From Serripes groenlandicus (lineage: Eukaryota; Mollusca; Bivalvia; Cardiida; Cardiidae), in the NCBI GenBank assembly GCA_031761405.1, contig JASEVX010000001.1, positions 115,369,071 through 115,433,070 of the forward strand: a stretch of DNA of 64,000 nt, given 5' to 3'. Shown here in pieces: positions 21,741 through 30,835 of the stretch (position 1 is the first letter of the stretch; the number at the start of each line of letters is the position of its first letter). The position numbers and the translations under genes were made by a program. A model generated the notes under the pieces. That model was not told the origin of the DNA, made no database searches, and saw only the letters and a program-made list of their open reading frames with translations.

Positions 21741-21920
21741 TGTACTTGTGGGGTTATTTCCTTTGATGTTTACTTGTGGGGTGCACCCCACAAGTATGCA
21801 ATTCATTCCGTAATAACTTCCCTTTAACGGAATGAATAACATTAATATGCAAATGAGATACTCGTTATAAATAATAAAAAAAAACCTATATATATAAACT
21901 ACCGCACCCCACAATTACTC
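21741..21920. other. Hairpin-rich segment with perfect 26-bp palindrome
   Basis: Positions 21771-21796 are a perfect palindrome (TACTTGTGGGGTG and its complement). A second ACTTGTGGGG lies just upstream, and a CGCACCCCACAA block lies at about 21903. Positions 21801-21837 form another stem (ATTCATTCCGT paired with ACGGAATGAAT). An ATGCAAAT octamer follows. Its function is unknown. Confidence 0.6.
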
Positions 21921-22004
21921 ATTAATGCCGAGCGCGAGGGTAAACAACGCCAACCAACAACAACAACCACAAGTACTCGTCCAGACGTACAGACAGACAG
22001 ATAG

Positions 22005-22127
22005 ACTGCACAATGTATCGACTCAGATCAGCCAGCGCAATTCGCGCAGACTAATCCGGGCAGACACATTCCGTATTGGGGTTATATGTATAGAGTATTG
22101 ATTACTGAATCAGAAAATCTACAGTCT
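22005..22127. mobile_element. Half of palindromic MITE PAL2, truncated at its centre
   Basis: TGTATCGACTCAGATCAGCC, GCGCAGAC, GGGCAGACACATTCCG and GAAAATCTACAG match the first half of PAL2 at 42900-43032. It then stops abruptly where the 20-bp array begins. Confidence 0.65.
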
Positions 22128-22129
22128 AT

Positions 22130-23585
22130 ACGTGGTAATAAACTAATAATAGTGGTAATAAACTAATACTAGTGGTAAGAAACTAATACCCGTGGTAAGA
22201 ACCTTATACGCGTGGTAATAAACTAATAAGAGTGGTAAGAAACTAATACACGTGGTAAGAACCTTATACGCGTGGTAAGAACCTAATACGCGTGGTAACA
22301 ACCTAATACGCGTGGTAAGAACCTAATACGCGTGGTAAGAACCTAATACACGTGGTAATAACCTAATACGCGTGGTAAGAACATAATACACGTGGTAAGA
22401 AACTAATACGCGTGGTAAGAACCTAATACACGTGGTAAGAAACTAACATATGTGGTAAGAACCTAATACGCGTGGTAAGACCCTAATACGCGTGGTAAGA
22501 AACAAATACCCGTGGTAAGAAACTAATACGCGTGCTAAGAACCTAATACGATAATACTCGTGGTAAGAACCTAATACGCGTGGTAAGAACCTAATACGCG
22601 TGATGAGAAACTAATACCCGTGGTAAGAACCTAATATTCGTGGTAAAAATTAATACGCGTAGTAAGAAACTAATACGCGTGGTAAGAAACTAATACACGT
22701 GCTGAGAAACTAATACGCGTGGTAAGAAATTAATACGCGTGGTAAGAACCTAATACTCGTTGTAAGAAACTAATACCCGTAGTAAGAACCTAATACACGT
22801 GGTAAGAACCTAATAAGCGTGGTAAGAACATAATACCCGTGGTAAGAAATTAATACGCGTGGTAATAAACTAATAGGAGTGGTAAGAACCTAATACCCGT
22901 GGTAAGAACCTAATAGGCGTGGTAAGAACCTAATACGCGTGGTTAGAAGCTAATACGCGGGATAAGAACCTAATACGCGCGGTAAGAACCTAATATGCGT
23001 TGTAAGAACCTAATACGCGTGGTAAAAACCTAATACGCGTGGTAAGAACCTAAGACGCTTGGAAAGAACCTAATACGCTAATACTCGTGCTAAGAACCTA
23101 ATATGCGTTGTAAGAACCTAATATGCGTTGTAAAAACCTAATATGCGTTGTAAGAACCTAATATGCGTAGTAAGAACCTAATTTGCGTGGTGAGAACCTA
23201 ATACTCGTGCTAAGAACCTAATATTCGTTGTAAGAACCTAATATGTGTTGTAAAAACCTAATATGCGTTGTAAGAACCTAATACGCATGGTAAGAACCTA
23301 ATACGCGTGGTGAGAACCTAATACACGTGGTAAGAAACTAATACATGAAGTAAGAACCTAATACGCGTGATAAGAAACTACTAATACGCTTGGTAAGAAC
23401 CTAATACGCGTGGTGAGAAACTAATACGCCAGGTAAGAAACTAATACGCGTGCTAAGAACTTAATACGCTAATACTCGTGGTGAGAACCTAATACACGTG
23501 GTAAGAATCTAATACGCGTGGTAAGAAAGTAATACGCGTAGTAAGAAACTAATATGCGTGGTAAGAACCTAATATCCGCGTGGCA
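22130..23585. repeat. 20-bp tandem array, about 70 copies
   Basis: The consensus unit is GTGGTAAGAACCTAATACGC with many single-base variants (ACG/CCC/TCG/TGC classes). The left end abuts the broken PAL2 copy. Apart from repeat-derived frames it is non-coding. Confidence 0.95.
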
Positions 23586-23594
23586 CTACGGTCG

Positions 23595-23675
23595 AGGTAT
23601 CTGGAATATATAACGGAAACGGCATCTTGTCGCCGGATTTCATCGGGGTTGACTGACATCTCGAGGTATCAGGAA
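23595..23675. repeat. Isolated unit of the about 100-bp array at 24.2-24.9 kb
   Basis: GAAACGGCATCTTGTCGCCG and TTGACTGACATCTCGAGGTA are identical in wording to units of the downstream array. It is separated from that array by a hairpin element and about 350 bp of AT-rich sequence. Confidence 0.8.
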
Positions 23676-23680
23676 ATATA

Positions 23681-23832
23681 GGATCCATCATGAGTTTTCT
23701 TTGGAGATCAAGATTTCTTAAATGAGTCTAGAAAAAGACGGTTATTAACCGAGCCTCTTGGCGAGGTTAATAACTCTCTTTTTCGAGACGAATTTAAGAA
23801 ATCTTCTCCAAAGAAAAACGAATGATGGATTC
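23681..23832. repeat. Imperfect inverted repeat, arms about 70 nt
   Basis: The left arm (GGATCCATCATGA, TTTTCTTTGGAGA, AGATTTCTTAAAT, GGTTATTAACC) is mirrored by the right arm (GGTTAATAACTC, ATTTAAGAAATCT, TCTCCAAAGAAAA, TGATGGATTC) around a short CCTCTTGG loop. It could be a MITE or a hairpin-forming insertion within the unit array. Confidence 0.75.
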
Positions 23833-24194
23833 TTTGTATCACCTAAACAGTGTGTTTTAATGAAAAATATTGACAAAATCAAAACAAAGACCGAATAACC
23901 TATTCTTCATGAGAACTTGTGATTCACCGCATAAAAAAGTAGTCCTCATCATTTTTGAATAAGAAGAAAAAAAAAAAAAATGTTTTTTACAATTAAGACT
24001 CGTTATTTATTCAAAATAACGTATTATTGCATTTTTCAATGTGTAAAATTTAACAACTTAACAATAAACATAATAAAGATAAAGGTCAAAATGACGTCAT
24101 CAGTAGTCGCGTGTATGACGTGTTTTTGTTATCACACTTGTATGATAACGTTGTTCCGTGATTTGTTCTCAACTTGAAAATAAGGGTATTTATG

Positions 24195-24905
24195 TGATAA
24201 TAGAAAATACTCTCCGTTGATACAATAACGGAAACGGCATTTTGTCCCCGGATTTTATCGGGGTTGACTGACATCTCGAGGTATCTGGAATAGAAAATAC
24301 TCTTAGTTGGAAATGGATACAATAACGGAAACGGCATCTTGTCCCCGGATTTCATCGGGGTTGACTGACATCTCGAGGTATCAGGAATAGAAAATACTCT
24401 TCGTTGATACAATAACGGAAACGGCATCTTGTCGCCGGATTTCATCGGGGTTGACTGACATCTCGAGGTATCTGGAATAGAAAATACTCTTCGTTGGAAA
24501 TGGATACAATAACGGAAACGGCATCTTGTCCCCGGATTTCATCGGGGTTGACTGACATCTCGAGGTATCAGAAATAGAAAATACTCTTCGTTGATACAAT
24601 AACGGAAACGTCATCTTGTCCCCGGATTTCATCGGGGTTGACTGACATCTCGAGGTATCCGGAATAGAAAATACTCTTCGTTGATATAATAACGGAAACG
24701 GCATCTTGTCGCCGGATTTCGTCAGGGTTGACTGACATCTCGAGGTATCCGGAATAGAAAATACTCTTAGTTTGAAATGGATACAATAACGGAAACGGCA
24801 CCTTATCGCCGGATTTCTCCCGGATTGACTGACATCTCGAGATATCTGGAATAGAAATTACTCTTCGTTGATACAATAACGGAAACTGCATCTTGTCGCC
24901 GAATA
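24195..24905. repeat. 94/106-bp tandem array, about seven units
   Basis: Units contain CAATAACGGAAACGGCATCT, CCCCGGATTTCATCGGGG (itself a short hairpin) and GACATCTCGAGGTATC. Units with an extra GGAAATGG segment alternate with shorter ones. The array is cut at 24905 by block A copy 2. Minus-strand frames of 107-119 residues are array shadows. Confidence 0.9.
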
Positions 24906-26053
24906 TCTTATTTATATATGTTTTAGTAAGAAGTTTATGCTCAGTTTACATATTGACTGAAGCTCGGTTCGTATACAATTCCTTTGTCAATGCAATCGGA
25001 ACTGTGTTTTTTTCTATTAAAACGTAACTGGTGAAGAACTTTAATTTTATTTAGCTATAATTAAATGTCGTCAGAATAAATTGTTTCGTCTGTCTAGAAT
25101 GTTTTAGCTTAATAATATATCACAACGAAAAATCAGGACATATGTGGAAAGGTAGCAAAATAGGTTAAATCGTACATGTCTGTTATATCAATTAGATATG
25201 ATATACTGTTATAAAATAGGACGATGATAAATGTGGCAGATTTCGATAGTTCAACTCTATAAAGACTCAACAACATATCGTAAGATGATGCTGTTACGTC
25301 TATCTGGAATGTTTGAACATTTAACTATACCGGTCATATCCATTCGTTTATTTTGACTTGTCATCAGAAAAACAAAATTACGAATATATTTGGCTGTATC
25401 TTCAGTTAATAAATATATATTTTTAGTTTCTAAAATTAGTCTTTAAAACGTGCGTAACGTTAACATTGTAGTTGTCACTTATTGATTGTAATATATATGA
25501 TTGTGTTTAACCATTCGTTTATTTTGACTTGTCATCAGAAAACACGATTAAGACTATTTTCGGCTAAATCTCCAGTAATAATTGATTGATTGATTGGGGT
25601 TTAACGCCGATTTTTACATTTTCTCAGTCATATCACGGCGGCCAGTTCACCTTTTCATGTGTTTCCTGATTTTCTCACACCATTACTCCACACAACATTC
25701 TTTCCAAACAACTGGCTGCTTTTTCGCATAGACTTAGCCACTCGTTGGACGACGAATGAAACATGTCGCATTGACTTTTGTCAAACGTCGGAAAGAATAT
25801 TGGCCGAGCCGGGATTCGAACTCACAATCCCAGGATTGACAGCCCTCGTCGCTACCGACGGAGCTAGAGGGGCTCAGTTCTCCAGGTAATAAATGTTGAT
25901 TTAGATTATAAAATAAGTCTTTAAAACGTGCGTAAAGTTAACATTGTAGTTGTCACTTATCGATTGTATTACATATTAATGTGTATTTATCATGGGCTGG
26001 AAATGAAACCTATGTTTGTGGCCGAACAAACAGTGTGACTTTGTTGAATTTTT
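24905..26053. repeat. Dispersed block A, copy 2, interrupted by a SINE
   Basis: 24905-25506 and 25904-26053 align with 20645-21362. Near 25506-25581 a short segment (ATTCGTTTATTTTGACTTGT) is repeated before the SINE insertion. Confidence 0.8.
25569..25892 (-). mobile_element. tRNA-derived SINE S1, minus strand, with target-site duplication
   Basis: Flanking direct repeats are TCTCCAGTAATAA (25569-25581) and TCTCCAGGTAATAA (25879-25892). The tail side starts TTGATTGATTGATTGGGG. The head on the minus strand has CTCCGTCGGTAGCGA and GAGTTCGAATCCCGG (A/B-box positions). It inserted into block A. Confidence 0.88.
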
Positions 26054-26390
26054 ACACGAATACGACGTTATACAGAACTGTTAGATAATATTTAATTTAA
26101 ATATGCTAAATCGCTTTCACTGTCTACTCCCGGTTTAATTTAATACGTTCTCCGCGTATAAATCATATTGTGTACACGTTTCCTTGACGCAACTGCTTTT
26201 ATCGTGTTATCATTGTTTGTTCAAACAGACCTGGTCACGAGTGGACAACCATCGACAGAGATAACTCAAAGTTTAGTTAGTGGCACATATGGCTGGTCCT
26301 CAATGTTATATATATATATATATAATAATCGCAACGGTATGGGTAGCCCGAAATTACGAATCAAATAGAGGATATCCGAATTATTGTTGT
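26054..26390. other. Gene-free stretch with TA microsatellite
   Basis: A short (TA)n run lies at about 26308-26322. A TTG-initiated frame at 26168 looks faintly like a signal peptide but has no ATG or family similarity. Confidence 0.4.
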
Positions 26391-26397
26391 TATCTTC

Positions 26398-26533
26398 GCG
26401 CATGCGCATCTTAATACATCCGCCCTGGGCGATCATCAATGTTCAGAAAACTTTAAAAGTTGAGATACGTGTGTCCAGTCTTTGTGTGTTCATACTTTAA
26501 AAGGAAAAGGAATGTTCCAACGATTCAGTATAT
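26398..26533 (+). promoter_or_regulatory. Candidate promoter and 5'UTR exon of TRIM-like gene 2
   Basis: GCGCATGCGC at 26398-26407 is a perfect NRF1-type palindrome, common near animal start sites. About 126 bases on, CAGTATAT|GTAAGTACT is a good donor (intron from 26534). Pairing it with the acceptor at 27196 gives a 663-base 5'UTR intron leading to the ATG at 27211. There is no ATG-initiated long frame in between. The arrangement is inferred from signals only. Confidence 0.45.
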
Positions 26534-27196
26534 GTAAGTACTGCATTCGCATTTTTTAAATTTATGTTTCACGCCATTGAATGGATACGCCTACCAAGTA
26601 AATTTAAATTTGCAATCATTTAGTTTTAATCAAATACATTTTGAATACTAAAGTATAAACATGTTGTATGCAAAATCAATGGGAGAACACATTTGCGAAC
26701 ATGTTTGATGAAAGTTTTAGCAACAGGTAATATTCATTCCCGTAAAGATGATGAACATATTACGTTATACGAAACTATTACGTATAACAATTGAGCTTTC
26801 GGGGCTCGAAATACGTATTAGCATGTCAGTGTAATTAATTTGTTTGAGAAGCTCGGCTTTTAAAGATTACTTTTGATAATTGAATACTTTAAATGAAAAT
26901 GAAAAATATGGCTGATAATAAATAAGGTTACTTTGAGAATAGACACTCACCATGTAATCAATCGTAACCGTTTTCACTTCCAATGACATTCTAAACATAT
27001 ATCTATAACTTATCAGATAAGACTATATTAAGGTCATGACTTTTCAAATACCCGAAAACAAATTGATAGTTAACGCCTGTCGTTTCTTTTTATTTGTTTA
27101 AGATAACAATTACTTCCAGATTGTTTAGACATGATTTCATTTTGTAATACGGTACCGACATCCTGCCCTTTTTTTAGAAAAAATATTTATTTTCAG
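26534..27196 (+). other. Likely 5'UTR intron of gene 2
   Basis: It starts GTAAGTACTG and ends TTTATTTTCAG. It is AT-rich with no repeat family recognised. It shows no similarity to the sequence upstream of gene 1's acceptor. Confidence 0.45.
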
Positions 27197-27210
27197 TTTG
27201 AAAATCAACA

Positions 27211-29046
27211 ATGGAGGTATCTGGAAAAAGACAAGCCCTGAGTGAGGACTGGGATACTGGTATTCCCTGCGATCCTTGCCTTATAGATGATGTAAATGAA
27301 AATGCCCAGTTTTATTGCACTATTTGTGACGAATTCCTATGTGACACTTGTACAAGAAATCACAGAAAATATAAGGCCTCCAGACAACATCAGCTTCTTG
27401 ATAGAGACGAAATGCCAAGAAAGAAAATATCAAATGTTCAGGACAAGTTCTGTGCTAAGCATGATGGGAAATTAATAGAGTATTTCTGTGATAAGCATGA
27501 CACATGTTGCTGTTCTGTATGCGTTACTCTAGATCATGTCCAATGCGGTGTAAAGTACATCGATGATTTGGCGAAGGGATTCAGCTCCAGTCAAGACTAT
27601 AAATTATTATTAAAGCAGATAAGAGACATAGAAAAACAAATTGCAGAAGATAAAATTAAAAAGCAAACTGACTCAATTGATGTAACCAATTGTTTCAGTC
27701 AACTAAAAGCCGATATTCATGTATTTAGAAGTGAAATAAATTCGAAAATCAATGCATTAGAATACGAACTAATGCAGCAAGCTGAGCAGATACAAAATGA
27801 AGATTTGAAAGCTATTGAATCCGTGGATACGCTATACGACAAGCATCTAGTAGACATGTCGGAAATATCATCCGCTCTAGGATTTCTTGAAAAATGTAAA
27901 CAACACCAGCAGTTATTCATTTCTGCCATGAAAGCTCGAACTCAGGTCAAAGACTATAATGACAAAACAAAAAGCACGTCACAAGAAAACATTGTGAGAA
28001 GGTATGCATTTTCACGCAATGAATACATTATGAACACACTTAATTCGCCGCTGAAATTTGGATCGTTGGGAATGAATAATGATGGAAAGAGAAGAACTAC
28101 GAAACAAGATCAGACAGAGGTAGGACTAATAAAGGAAGACAATCCTACCATTGGTAAGTCAGGTTTAAGACGAAAAGAGGAAAGAAGTGAAGATCAGCAA
28201 ACACAAAATGAAAAAAAAAACATGAAGACAGACATCTTTAAACCAACAAAAGTCAAATTATTGAAGGATATTAAGATGAAACACAACACGGACAAAGCAG
28301 GAGTCTGGATAAGAGGAAGTGTGTTTATGTCCAGTGACCTTTTAGCCGTAGCGGACCGTAACAATTCATCTATTAAAGTCGTTGACTTACGATCAGACAA
28401 CATTACATGTTACATCAAACTTGACTATAAACCATGGGATATAACATGTACGGATCCGGGAACTCTGGTGGTGACCTGTGACACAAACTTAGTGTTTCTA
28501 CGTTATGATGGAAACTTGTCAGTAGTAAAAAAGGTACCAATGGAGTCATATTGTAAGGGAATTACATATAGAAAAGGCAAATTATTTGTTACGTTCGATG
28601 GGGAACATCCGTCGGTGAAAATCCTTAATAATGAGGGAAAAGTTCTTCAAACATTCAAACACAATGATAAAGGACAGAACCTGTTTACTATTCCATGGTA
28701 CATTACAGTGAATAGTGACGGGGATACAATGTATGTTTCAGACTATGTACAGGACACAGTAACAAGTTTGAGTATGGACGGTAAAGTGTGTAATATATAT
28801 AAACATGACAAGTTGAGTAGACCAGTAGGTCTGACTCTGGGTGATGATGATAGTATTTATGTGGCGGGGAGCGGGTCATACAACATACATCAGATAACAC
28901 CGACGTGTACACCCGTACGTATTGTATTAGAGAGGAAAGATGGGTTAAAATATCCACGGACAGTGTTATATAACAACACAGACAAAACACTGTATGTCAG
29001 TAATGATTCATCAGATGACCTGTTGCACGTCTACAAACTTGAGTAA
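27211..29046 (+). CDS. RING-less TRIM-like protein: two B-boxes, coiled coil, NHL-like propeller (gene 2)
   Basis: The protein has 611 residues, a single coding exon and no indels relative to gene 1. All zinc ligands of the two B-boxes (about 20-60 and 81-112) are kept, except that one of two adjacent histidines at 50/51 is Asn here. The coiled coil (about 125-255) is nearly identical. About 58 residues differ overall, and more than half lie in the propeller (about 345-611), for example YVGVTYSNN versus YVAGSGSYN. By hand count the last 245 codons hold about 32 replaced codons but only about 9 silent changes. That suggests relaxed or diversifying selection on the propeller, while B-boxes and coiled coil are held. 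The likely role is a ligand- or pathogen-sensing TRIM-like adaptor; this is inferred. The terminal 164 bp (28882-29045) is the first unit of a downstream array. Confidence 0.9.
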   Translation: MEVSGKRQALSEDWDTGIPCDPCLIDDVNENAQFYCTICDEFLCDTCTRNHRKYKASRQHQLLDRDEMPRKKISNVQDKFCAKHDGKLIEYFCDKHDTCCCSVCVTLDHVQCGVKYIDDLAKGFSSSQDYKLLLKQIRDIEKQIAEDKIKKQTDSIDVTNCFSQLKADIHVFRSEINSKINALEYELMQQAEQIQNEDLKAIESVDTLYDKHLVDMSEISSALGFLEKCKQHQQLFISAMKARTQVKDYNDKTKSTSQENIVRRYAFSRNEYIMNTLNSPLKFGSLGMNNDGKRRTTKQDQTEVGLIKEDNPTIGKSGLRRKEERSEDQQTQNEKKNMKTDIFKPTKVKLLKDIKMKHNTDKAGVWIRGSVFMSSDLLAVADRNNSSIKVVDLRSDNITCYIKLDYKPWDITCTDPGTLVVTCDTNLVFLRYDGNLSVVKKVPMESYCKGITYRKGKLFVTFDGEHPSVKILNNEGKVLQTFKHNDKGQNLFTIPWYITVNSDGDTMYVSDYVQDTVTSLSMDGKVCNIYKHDKLSRPVGLTLGDDDSIYVAGSGSYNIHQITPTCTPVRIVLERKDGLKYPRTVLYNNTDKTLYVSNDSSDDLLHVYKLE

Positions 29047-29701
29047 ACATACATCAGATAACACCGACGTGTACATCCGTACGTATTGTATTAGAGGGGA
29101 AAGATGGGTTAAACCTTCCACGGACAGTGTTATATAACAACACAGACAAAACACTGTATGTCAGTAATGATTCATCAGATGACCTGTTGCACGTCTACAA
29201 ACTTGAGTAAACAAACATCAGATAACACCGACGTGTACACCCGTACGTATTGTATTAGAGTGGAAAGATGGGTTAAATCATCCACAGACAGTGTTATATA
29301 ACAACACAGACAAAACACTGTATGTCAGTAATGATTCATCAGATGACCTGTTGCACGTCTACAAACTTGAGTAAACATACATCAGATAACACCGACGTGT
29401 ACACCCGTACGTATTGTATTAGAGAGGAAAGATGGGTTAAATCATCCACAGACAGTGTTATATAACAACACAGACAAAACACTGTATGTCAGTAATGATT
29501 TATCAGATGACCTGTTGCACGTCTACAAACTTGAGTAAACATACATCAGATAACACCGACGTGTACACCCGTACGTATTGTATTAGAGGGGAAATATGGG
29601 TTAAATCATCCACAGACAGTGTTATATAACAACACAGACAAAACACTGTATGTCAGTAGTGATTCTATATCATGTGACCTGTTACAAATATATATCATAA
29701 T
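29046..29701 (+). pseudogene. Four tandem copies of the gene 2 terminal-blade coding segment
   Basis: Stops recur at 29208-29210, 29372-29374 and 29536-29538, exactly 164 bp apart. Each copy is open in its own frame. Variants are LEGKDGLNLPRTV, LEWKDGLNHPQTV, LERKDGLNHPQTV and, in the last, LEGKYGLNHPQTV, against LERKDGLKYPRTV in the gene. Copy 5 loses the conserved end: after GTGACCTGTTACAAATATA it runs into the left arm of a fold-back palindrome. The copies are more alike than those behind gene 1, suggesting recent homogenisation. They have no start codons or splice sites. Confidence 0.88.
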
Positions 29702-29798
29702 GATCAGCCAATATAAGACCTAAAATGTAAGTTTACTCAAGTTTGTAGACTTACATTTTAGGTCTTATATTGGCTGATCATTATGATATATATTTGTA
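29683..29798. repeat. Perfect 50-bp fold-back inverted repeat with 16-nt loop
   Basis: The arms are 29683-29732 and 29749-29798, with loop TTACTCAAGTTTGTAG. The loop is the reverse complement of the gene-end sequence CTACAAACTTGAGTAA. The right arm continues into sequence homologous to the normal gene 1 downstream region (GGTCTTATA, GGCTGAT, TTATATATTTG). The left arm is therefore an inverted duplicate of the 3' flank, fused onto the last cassette. Confidence 0.92.
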
Positions 29799-29859
29799 GC
29801 GGGATTCTAGTAACAAAATATAGATAAGATATCATCAAATTTATGTCTCAGATATAGAT

Positions 29860-30165
29860 GCCGTTTGACGCATCTGCAACAGACACATTTTTAAAACAAT
29901 GTGATAAATGAAGCAATTGCTCATTATGAGCTATTACTTCTTCTGACATAATATTTTAAAACATTTTTTAAAAGTTTCAGTTAAAGAGATTTACAATGTC
30001 GTCTGCTGCAAAGGTGTTGAATTTGGAAAAGGGAGGGTTACACGAAGTCAGGAGCAATTTTTCAATCAGACGATTATTGTTAGAATCAATTATTTCCATT
30101 GTATATGTTAAATAAGGAATTGTGGTGAGCTCTGTTTGACCCTTTCCCAGATAATCAAATCTGAA
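29860..30165. mobile_element. PAL1 MITE pieces (locus 2 counterpart of 5030-5240 and 5726)
   Basis: Blocks include GACGCATCTGCAACAGACAC, AGCAATTGCTCATTATGAGC, GTCGTCTGCTGCAAAGGTG, and TTTGACCCTTTCCCAGATAA at 30137. The last is the intact left terminus whose relative was amplified at 31.4-33.6 kb. Confidence 0.6.
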
Positions 30166-30192
30166 GGAGATCACTTTGAAACATCTTTGAAA

Positions 30193-30357
30193 AACATACA
30201 TCAGATAACACGGAACTGTACACCGGTACGTATCGTATTAGAGAGGAAAGATGGGTTAAAAGATCCACTGGCAGTGTTATATAACAATACAGACGAGATA
30301 GTGTATGTCTGTAATGGCTCTATATTCGGCCTGTTGAGCGTCTACAAGCTTGAGTAA
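30193..30357 (+). pseudogene. Outlying terminal-blade cassette with intact frame
   Basis: A 164-bp copy separated from gene 2 by about 500 bp. It reads openly from NIHQIT to VYKLE-stop, with LERKDGLKDPLAV and YVCNGSIFGLLSV variants not found in the near arrays. An upstream in-frame ATG gives a 73-residue frame, but there is no evidence it is used. It is probably part of a third, decayed TRIM locus. Confidence 0.75.
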
Positions 30358-30524
30358 ACATACATCAGATAACACTGAAGTGTTCACTCGTACGTATTGT
30401 ATCAGAGAAGAAATAAAGGGTAACATATCCATATATAGTGTTATATAACAAAACAGACAAAACACTCTATGTCAGTAGTGAGTCTATATCAGGTGACCGG
30501 TTCAGCGTCTACAAACTTGAATAA
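30357..30524 (+). pseudogene. Outlying terminal-blade cassette with premature stop
   Basis: It follows the previous copy directly at about 167-bp spacing. The frame is broken by TAA after the SEKK-like segment (near 30412). Its terminal GAG-TAA has become GAATAA, creating an AATAAA hexamer at 30520-30525. Confidence 0.75.
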
Positions 30525-30562
30525 ACATACATAATTTACCCATATAGACATTGGATTAGAAC

Positions 30563-30835
30563 AGATATGTGGTCCAGGGGTTAACACACTGGATTATCAA
30601 TCCAGGTTTGGGGTTCAAATTCCGGTCCGGGTTCTGGAAATCTTAGAAGGGGTGATTTTAAGCTTTTCCAGGAAAAATAACCTCGCGTGTATCGGTGCTT
30701 TACAACGGGCACGTAAAAGAACCAAGGGATATTTTCGGAAAAAGCTAGGGTATCGAACCCGGACTTTGTCTGCTCACGAAAAAAATTATTCTGCACGGCG
30801 AGGGTAAATAAACACAAACAAACAAATAAATAGGT
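30563..30835 (+). mobile_element. tRNA-derived SINE (family S3), plus strand
   Basis: The tRNA-like head has TGGTCCAGGGGTTAACACA (A box), the anticodon-stem pairing CTGGA/TCCAG, and GGGGTTCAAATTCCGG (B box). The body contains TTTACAACGGGCACGTAAAA, resembling a conserved SINE central domain (family not verified). The tail is AAACACAAACAAACAAATAA. It interrupts a decayed cassette whose remainder continues at 30836. Confidence 0.75.

Noticed and set aside
21264..21766. Long SVSVSV, CLCLCL and RDRDRD frames
   Set aside because: Low-complexity translation of the GACAGA microsatellite on both strands.
22130..23585. CRISPR-like regular repeats
   Set aside because: Units are contiguous with no unique spacers, and the host is eukaryotic; the same applies to all other arrays.
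24086..24891. Three overlapping minus-strand frames with MKSGDKMPFPLLY repeats
   Set aside because: Array shadows of the about 100-bp units; they start and stop inside units and are broken where units vary.
26168..26368. Possible secreted peptide with a hydrophobic N-terminus
   Set aside because: It begins at TTG, there is no ATG, no splice support and no similarity, and it runs through a TA microsatellite.
30136..30357. 73-residue small protein containing one terminal blade
   Set aside because: The ATG lies in MITE sequence upstream of an outlying cassette; there is no promoter or leader, so it is treated as a pseudogenic cassette.
30563..30630. tRNA gene
   Set aside because: The cloverleaf-like head has imperfect stems and is followed by a SINE body and A-rich tail, so it is a SINE head and not a tRNA gene. 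The same goes for the tRNA-like heads at 15.0, 25.8, 51.7 and 58.7 kb.
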